Positions 60,027 to 64,000 of a stretch of 64,000 nt of DNA are shown here, in pieces. The stretch is taken from NCBI GenBank assembly GCA_035648415.1, contig DASRLO010000113.1, positions 1-64,000 of the forward strand, written 5' to 3'. The notes below the pieces were generated by a model that searched no databases, had not been told where the DNA came from, and worked only from the letters and a program-made list of their open reading frames with translations. Both the position numbers and the translations under genes were made by a program. Within the stretch, counting starts at the first letter, position 1. Every line of letters starts with the position of its first letter. The stretch comes from DATARH01 sp035648415. GTDB taxonomy: Bacteria; Pseudomonadota; Alphaproteobacteria; ATCC43930; CGMCC-115725.

Positions 60027-60596
60027 ATGTCCGCAGACCGGCCGATGCGTCATTCGATCCTTCGCCTGCTTCCGTTCATTCTTGGCATCGCGATGGCGTT
60101 CACCGGCTGCGAGACGGTTTCCGGCCCTCCGCCGACCCCTGTTATCGCCAAGCCTGCGGCGGCAAAGCCACCGGTGGCCGACCGCATTGTCGTGATGAAA
60201 GCTCAACGCACCCTGGAATTGCTGCGCCAGGGCAAGGTTTTCGAGACCTTCCCGGTCTCCCTCGGCGCGCATTGGCGCGGCCCCAAGCGCGAGGCGGGGG
60301 ACGGCCGCACGCCGGAAGGCGTCTATCGCATCGATGACCGGTCCGAGCACACGCGGTACACCCGCGCGCTCCACATCTCCTACCCCAACGCCGAGGACCG
60401 CGCACGGGCCCGGACGATGCACGTCGAACCCGGCGGCGGGATCTTCATCCATGGCGTGCCGAGCGATTACGGGCCCTACGACCCGCCGCAACGGTTTCAC
60501 GATTGGACCGATGGATGCATCTCGGTCGGCAACGCCGCAATCGTCAAAATTTGGAACGCCGTCCCCGACGGAACGCCGATCGATATCCTCCCCTGA
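60027..60596 (+). CDS. L,D-transpeptidase (YkuD) family lipoprotein
   Basis: 189 residues. The signal ends in the lipobox-like AMAFTGC (Cys near residue 28), so it is probably lipid-anchored, with a proline/alanine linker. The YkuD domain follows: MKAQRTLELLRQGKVFETFPVSLG, RTPEGVYRIDD, and the catalytic IFIHGVPSDYGPYDPPQRFH...WTDGCISVGN, where Cys is the nucleophile and His its partner. The usual S-H-G-C is T-D-G-C here. It would cross-link peptidoglycan or attach proteins to it. Confidence 0.85.
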   Translation: MSADRPMRHSILRLLPFILGIAMAFTGCETVSGPPPTPVIAKPAAAKPPVADRIVVMKAQRTLELLRQGKVFETFPVSLGAHWRGPKREAGDGRTPEGVYRIDDRSEHTRYTRALHISYPNAEDRARARTMHVEPGGGIFIHGVPSDYGPYDPPQRFHDWTDGCISVGNAAIVKIWNAVPDGTPIDILP

Positions 60597-60621
60597 AGCC
60601 CAAATCGGCGCGGCAACGCCC

Positions 60622-60651
60622 TTGTCAAAAGCCGCCGTTTGCCCATATATG
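60622..60651 (+). promoter_or_regulatory. candidate promoter of rimP-nusA-infB
   Basis: TTGTCA (60622-60627) and TATATG (60646-60651) are 18 bases apart (CATATA at 60644-60649 would give 16). Transcription would start near 60658, ahead of an intrinsic terminator and the rimP gene. Confidence 0.5.
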
Positions 60652-60686
60652 ACGCGAAACAAAGTCCCATAAATCGACGATCGCGG

Positions 60687-60714
60687 AGTGGGCCGGCGGC
60701 CCACTTTTTATTTG
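60687..60714 (+). terminator. intrinsic terminator upstream of rimP
   Basis: GTGGGCC-GGC-GGCCCAC (60688-60704) is a perfect 7-bp stem followed by TTTTTATTT. It lies 88 bases past the transpeptidase stop and 34 before the rimP start. As it falls after the candidate promoter, it could end the upstream operon, attenuate rimP-nusA-infB, or both. Confidence 0.85.
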
Positions 60715-60742
60715 TGGCTTTGGCCCGAAGCAGGACGCAAGT

Positions 60743-61246
60743 TTGCCGAGCAGCGCCGACGACATCGTCCCGATCATCGAACCCTCGCTTGCGGCGATGG
60801 GTTACCGCCTGGTTCGCGTCGCGTTTCTCGGCACGCGCCGAGACACCTTGCAGATCATGGCCGAGCGGATCGACGACGCGCCGATGACCGTCGACGATTG
60901 CACCGAGATCAGCCGTTCGGTCTCGGCGCTGCTCGACGTCGCCGACCCGATTGCCGATGCCTACATGCTGGAAGTCAGCTCGCCCGGTATCGACCGGCCG
61001 CTGATCCGGCCCGAGGATTACGACCGCTACGCCGGGTTCGAGGCCAAGATCGAATTGGGCCAGCCGCTCGACGGCCGCAAGCGCTTTCGCGGCCGCATCC
61101 TGGGCCGCGCCCCCGATTCGATGGACCACGTTCGCCTGCACGGCGAGGACGGCGAGGTCCGCTTGCCGCTCGCCGGCATCAGCAAGGCGAAGCTGGTTCT
61201 GACCGACGATCTTCTCGCCGCCGCGCGCTCCACACAGCTTCACTGA
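60743..61246 (+). CDS. rimP: ribosome maturation factor RimP
   Basis: 167 residues. The N-terminal alpha/beta domain (IIEPSLAAMGYRLVRVAFLG, DDCTEISRSVSALLDVADPIADAYMLEVSSPGIDRPLI) and C-terminal SH3-like domain are clear. It helps 30S assembly. The start is a TTG with AGGA upstream. It opens the conserved rimP-nusA-ylxR-infB order. Confidence 0.93.
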   Translation: MPSSADDIVPIIEPSLAAMGYRLVRVAFLGTRRDTLQIMAERIDDAPMTVDDCTEISRSVSALLDVADPIADAYMLEVSSPGIDRPLIRPEDYDRYAGFEAKIELGQPLDGRKRFRGRILGRAPDSMDHVRLHGEDGEVRLPLAGISKAKLVLTDDLLAAARSTQLH

Positions 61247-61260
61247 GGCCCCGGATACCG

Positions 61261-62805
61261 ATGGAAAGCACTCTCACCTATACCCGCCCCGAATTGCTGC
61301 AGGTCGCCGACACCGTCGCCCGCGACAAGGGCATCGACAAGGACGAGGTCCTCGAGGCGATGGAGCAGGCCATCCAGAAGGCCGGCCGCTCGAAATACGG
61401 CCAGGAGTACGACATCCGCGCCGAAATCGACCGCCGCAACGGCGAAATTCGGCTGCTGCGCTTCCGCGAAGTGGTCGAGACGGTCGAGAACGAGGCCACC
61501 CATATCCCGCTCGCCGCGGCGAAACGCTTGAATGCCGAGGCCGAGATCGGCGATTTCATCACCGATCCGCTGCCGCCGATCGATTTCGGCCGCATCGCGG
61601 CGCAGACCGCCAAGCAGGTCATCGTCCAGAAGGTGCGCGACGCCGAGCGCCAGCGCCAGTTCAATGAGTTCAAGGATCGCATCGGCGAGATCGTCAATGG
61701 TCTCGTCAAGCGCGTCGAGTTCGGCAACGTCGTCGTCGATCTCGGCCGCGCCGAGGCGATGCTGCGGCGCGACGAATTGCTGCCGCGCGAGAGCTTCCGC
61801 CAGGGCGAGCGGGTGCGCGCCTATATCTACGACGTGCGCCAAGAGCCGCGCGGCCCGCAGATCTTCCTGTCGCGCACCCATCCGCAATACATGGCCAAGC
61901 TGTTCGCGCAGGAGGTGCCGGAGATCTACGACGGCATCATCGAGATCCGCGCCGTGGCGCGCGATCCCGGCAGCCGCGCCAAGATCGCGGTCATCTCGCG
62001 CGACAGCGGCATCGACCCGGTCGGCGCCTGCGTCGGGATGCGCGGCAGCCGGGTCCAGGCCGTGGTCGGCGAGCTGCAGGGCGAGAAGATCGACATCATC
62101 CCGTGGTCGCAGGACCCGGCGACCTTTGTCGTCAACGCGCTCGCTCCGGCCGAGGTCACCAAGGTCGTCATGGACGAGGAGCAGCGCCGCATCGAGGTCG
62201 TCGTCCCCGACGATCAGCTGAGCCTCGCGATCGGCCGGCGCGGCCAGAACGTGCGCCTCGCCTCGCAGCTTACCGGGTGGGATATCGACATCCTGACGGA
62301 GGCCGAGGAATCCGAGCGGCGCACCGAGGAATTCCGCGTCCGCAGCCAGCTTTTCATCGACGCGCTCGACATCGACGACGTGATCGCCCACCTGCTGGTG
62401 ACCGAAGGGTTCAGCTCGCTCGAAGAGGTCGCCTATGTCGCGATCGACGATCTTGCCAATATCGAGGGCTTCGACGCCGATATCGCCAACGAGCTGCAGG
62501 CGCGCGCCCGCGCCGCGCTCGAACGACGCGATGCCGAATATCAGGCGCGCTACGGCGAGCTCGGCGTTTCGGACGAGCTCGTCGCGCTGGAGGGCCTGTC
62601 CCCCGGCATGCTGGTGACGCTCGGCGAGAAGGACGTCAAGACGCTCGACGATTTCGCCGACCTGGCGGGCGACGAGCTGCTGGAAATCCTCGCCGCCTCC
62701 GACAAAGGCGGCGTCAACCTCGAACTCGACGACGCCAATGCGATGATCATGGCGGTGCGCGAGCGGCTCGGCTGGTTCGAAGAAGCGGCGGCGGAGAAGG
62801 AGTAG
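61261..62805 (+). CDS. nusA: transcription termination/antitermination protein NusA
   Basis: 514 residues. N-terminal RNA polymerase-binding domain, S1 domain (about 135-200, GEIVNGLVKRVEFGNVVVDLG), two KH domains (SRAKIAVISRDSGIDPVGACVG; RRIEVVVPDDQLSLAIGRRGQNVRLA) and two C-terminal acidic repeats (about 365-505). It binds RNA polymerase to control pausing, and in other bacteria it controls its own operon, which bears on the terminator upstream of rimP. Confidence 0.96.
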   Translation: MESTLTYTRPELLQVADTVARDKGIDKDEVLEAMEQAIQKAGRSKYGQEYDIRAEIDRRNGEIRLLRFREVVETVENEATHIPLAAAKRLNAEAEIGDFITDPLPPIDFGRIAAQTAKQVIVQKVRDAERQRQFNEFKDRIGEIVNGLVKRVEFGNVVVDLGRAEAMLRRDELLPRESFRQGERVRAYIYDVRQEPRGPQIFLSRTHPQYMAKLFAQEVPEIYDGIIEIRAVARDPGSRAKIAVISRDSGIDPVGACVGMRGSRVQAVVGELQGEKIDIIPWSQDPATFVVNALAPAEVTKVVMDEEQRRIEVVVPDDQLSLAIGRRGQNVRLASQLTGWDIDILTEAEESERRTEEFRVRSQLFIDALDIDDVIAHLLVTEGFSSLEEVAYVAIDDLANIEGFDADIANELQARARAALERRDAEYQARYGELGVSDELVALEGLSPGMLVTLGEKDVKTLDDFADLAGDELLEILAASDKGGVNLELDDANAMIMAVRERLGWFEEAAAEKE

Positions 62806-62810
62806 GCAAG

Positions 62811-63494
62811 ACGGCTTCGCTCGCCACCCTTGCGCCACCGCCCGGTGGGGCGCCCGCGGAGGCGCCGCAGCGCCGCTGCATCGTCACCGGCGAGACCCGC
62901 GACCGCGCCACGCTGTTGCGCTGCGTCGTCGGGCCGGACGGCGAGATCGTGCCCGATGTCGATGCGCATTTGCCGGGACGGGGTTTGTGGTTGCTGCCCC
63001 GCCGCGATATAGTCGAGCGGGCGGTTGCCAAGCGGGTGTTCGCGCGCGCCGCGCGGCGGCCGGTGGTGGCGCCGCCCGAGCTCGCGGACCGGATCGAGGC
63101 CTTGCTGGCGCGGCGCTGTCGCGACACCCTGGGTTTGGCGCGCCGGGCCGGGCTCGCGGTGGCGGGGTTCGAGCGGGTGGGCGAAGCGGCGCGCCGCGGC
63201 AACGCGGCGCTGCTGCTGTTCGCCCGCGACGGAGCCGAGGGCGGTCACCGCCGGATGACGGCGGCGACGCGCGGCGTAAGGTCGGCAAGCGTGCTCGACG
63301 CGAGCGAGTTGAGCGGCGCGTTCGGCCGCGAGGCGGTGGGTTTTGTGGCAATCGCGCCGGGTGCGCTGTGCGCTCGGCTGCGGATCGATCTCGAACGGCT
63401 CGCCGGGTTTCGCGCGGCGGCGTTCGACGGCGAAATGAACATCGCGTCGGCCAGTCCGGCGCGGCAGGATGGCGGTACGGAAGCGCATGAGTGA
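62811..63494 (+). CDS. YlxR/DUF448 RNA-binding protein with L7Ae-like extension
   Basis: 227 residues as called. The YlxR domain RRCIVTGETRDRATLLRCVVG, LPGRGLWLLPRRDIVERAV and KRVFARA is followed by a C-terminal L7Ae/L30e-like half (DTLGLARRAGLAVAGFERV, AALLLFARDGAEGGHRRM). No ATG, GTG or TTG occurs in frame between the nusA C-terminal coding region and the RRCIVTG motif. The only well-placed start is ACG at 62811, eight bases past AAGGAG (62797-62802). Either a rare ACG start or a T-to-C error is implied. It overlaps infB by 8 bases. Confidence 0.85.
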   Translation, partial: TASLATLAPPPGGAPAEAPQRRCIVTGETRDRATLLRCVVGPDGEIVPDVDAHLPGRGLWLLPRRDIVERAVAKRVFARAARRPVVAPPELADRIEALLARRCRDTLGLARRAGLAVAGFERVGEAARRGNAALLLFARDGAEGGHRRMTAATRGVRSASVLDASELSGAFGREAVGFVAIAPGALCARLRIDLERLAGFRAAAFDGEMNIASASPARQDGGTEAHE

Positions 63495-64000
63495 CGTAGA
63501 CCAGGAACAAAAGCGGCCTCTCACCCTGACCCGTTCGGGTACGCTCGGCTTGTCGCGCCCGGCGGAATCGGGCCAGGTCAAGCAGAGCTTCTCGCACGGG
63601 CGCTCGAAGACCGTGGCGGTCGAGGTCCGCAAGAAGCGCATCATCCTGCCAGGCCAGAGCCCGGAGCCGGCGAAGGCCGAGGACGCCGCCGCTCCGGTGG
63701 TGGCGCGCGCCCCGCTGACCGCGCCTACGCCTGCTCCGACGCCGGAAGCGGGCGACGCCGTTCGCCGCGTCGTCTCGATTCCGCGGGCGCTGACGGAAGC
63801 GGAGCAAGCAGGCCGAATGCGCGCATTGCAGGATGCGCGCAAGGCCGGCGAGGAAGCCCGGCACCGCGCCGTCATCGCCGAGGAAGAGTCGCGACGCGAG
63901 GAGGCCGCCCGGGCCATCGAGGACGCGCAGCGCCAGGCGGAAGACGAGGCGCGGCGCAAGGTCGACGAAGAGGAAGCGAAGAAACGCGCCGACGCGGAAT
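63487..64000 (+). CDS. infB: translation initiation factor IF-2, N-terminal part
   Basis: The first 171 residues; the gene runs off the window. MSDVDQEQKRPLTLTRSGTL and the RSKTVAVEVRKKRIILPG block are the typical alphaproteobacterial IF-2 N-terminus (IF2 associated region). A long charged helical segment follows (RMRALQDARKAGEEARHRAV, EEESRREEAARAIEDAQRQA). The GTPase domain lies beyond the edge. The start overlaps the YlxR gene end. Confidence 0.93.
   Translation, partial: MSDVDQEQKRPLTLTRSGTLGLSRPAESGQVKQSFSHGRSKTVAVEVRKKRIILPGQSPEPAKAEDAAAPVVARAPLTAPTPAPTPEAGDAVRRVVSIPRALTEAEQAGRMRALQDARKAGEEARHRAVIAEEESRREEAARAIEDAQRQAEDEARRKVDEEEAKKRADAE

Noticed and set aside
61240..62838. A 532-codon frame antisense to nusA
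   Set aside because: Shadow of nusA, with no start signal and no recognisable domain.

Overview
The window is high-GC DNA from an alphaproteobacterium and probably comes from a genome or metagenome contig. The placement rests on the alphaproteobacterial serC-serA and hisZ-purA clusters, the DUF992, DUF3096, DUF2244 and TIGR02186 families, a MucR/Ros regulator, a bactofilin, and a gene order from tsaB to infB that is typical of that class. Rhodospirillales or Hyphomicrobiales-like orders fit best, but the sequence alone does not settle the order. The first 207 bases form a fold-back palindrome inside an acyl-CoA dehydrogenase gene, which looks like a contig-end artefact.

Layout. 1-6.5 kb: acyl-CoA dehydrogenase, an MFS carrier, a secreted DUF992 protein, a 51-residue DUF3096 protein, and a malate/L-lactate dehydrogenase family gene cut in two by a 1,042-bp IS630-family element with a TA duplication. 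6.5-14.5 kb (minus strand): nadE, the coupled pair hisZ-purA, then serC-serA with a leader hairpin ahead of serC and a palindromic repeat between the two. 15-30.5 kb is a catabolic block: a luciferase-like monooxygenase, a three-gene 2-oxoacid:acceptor oxidoreductase with its own NAD(P) reductase subunit, a Tat-exported flavin oxidase, a proline racemase/4-hydroxyproline epimerase, a class III CoA transferase, a penicillin acylase family hydrolase coupled to a threonine dehydratase, and a CorC/CNNM membrane protein. 30.6-36 kb: rpsD, typA, an adenosine-kinase-like gene, bactofilin and nth.

36,009-40,059 is a 4.05-kb transposon between nth and a DUF2244 gene. It has 27-bp perfect terminal inverted repeats, an 8-bp target duplication and an IS1-like DDE transposase. 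Its cargo is AT-richer than the host: a TIGR04255-family protein, a helix-turn-helix protein with a possible membrane segment, a 283-residue protein I cannot assign, and two small genes on the other strand. This three-gene module is the best candidate here for an undescribed system. No function is shown, and a defence role is only a guess.

40-64 kb is mostly core housekeeping: dapB, murJ, trpS, a TauE/TIGR02186 pair, a universal stress protein, nifU-like, tsaB-rimI, mucR, fur, an ornithine-lipid acyltransferase pair (olsB/olsA-like), miaB-phoH-ybeY-corC-lnt, a Cro/CI-type regulator, metK-trmB, an L,D-transpeptidase lipoprotein, then rimP-nusA-ylxR-infB (infB runs off the end). Most of these genes overlap by 1-16 bases, so they are likely translationally coupled. 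Local regulatory signals include a promoter followed by an intrinsic terminator ahead of rimP, direct repeats ahead of fur, a 14-bp palindrome ahead of the metK-linked regulator, and an apparent ACG start for ylxR. I saw no tRNA, rRNA or CRISPR array.
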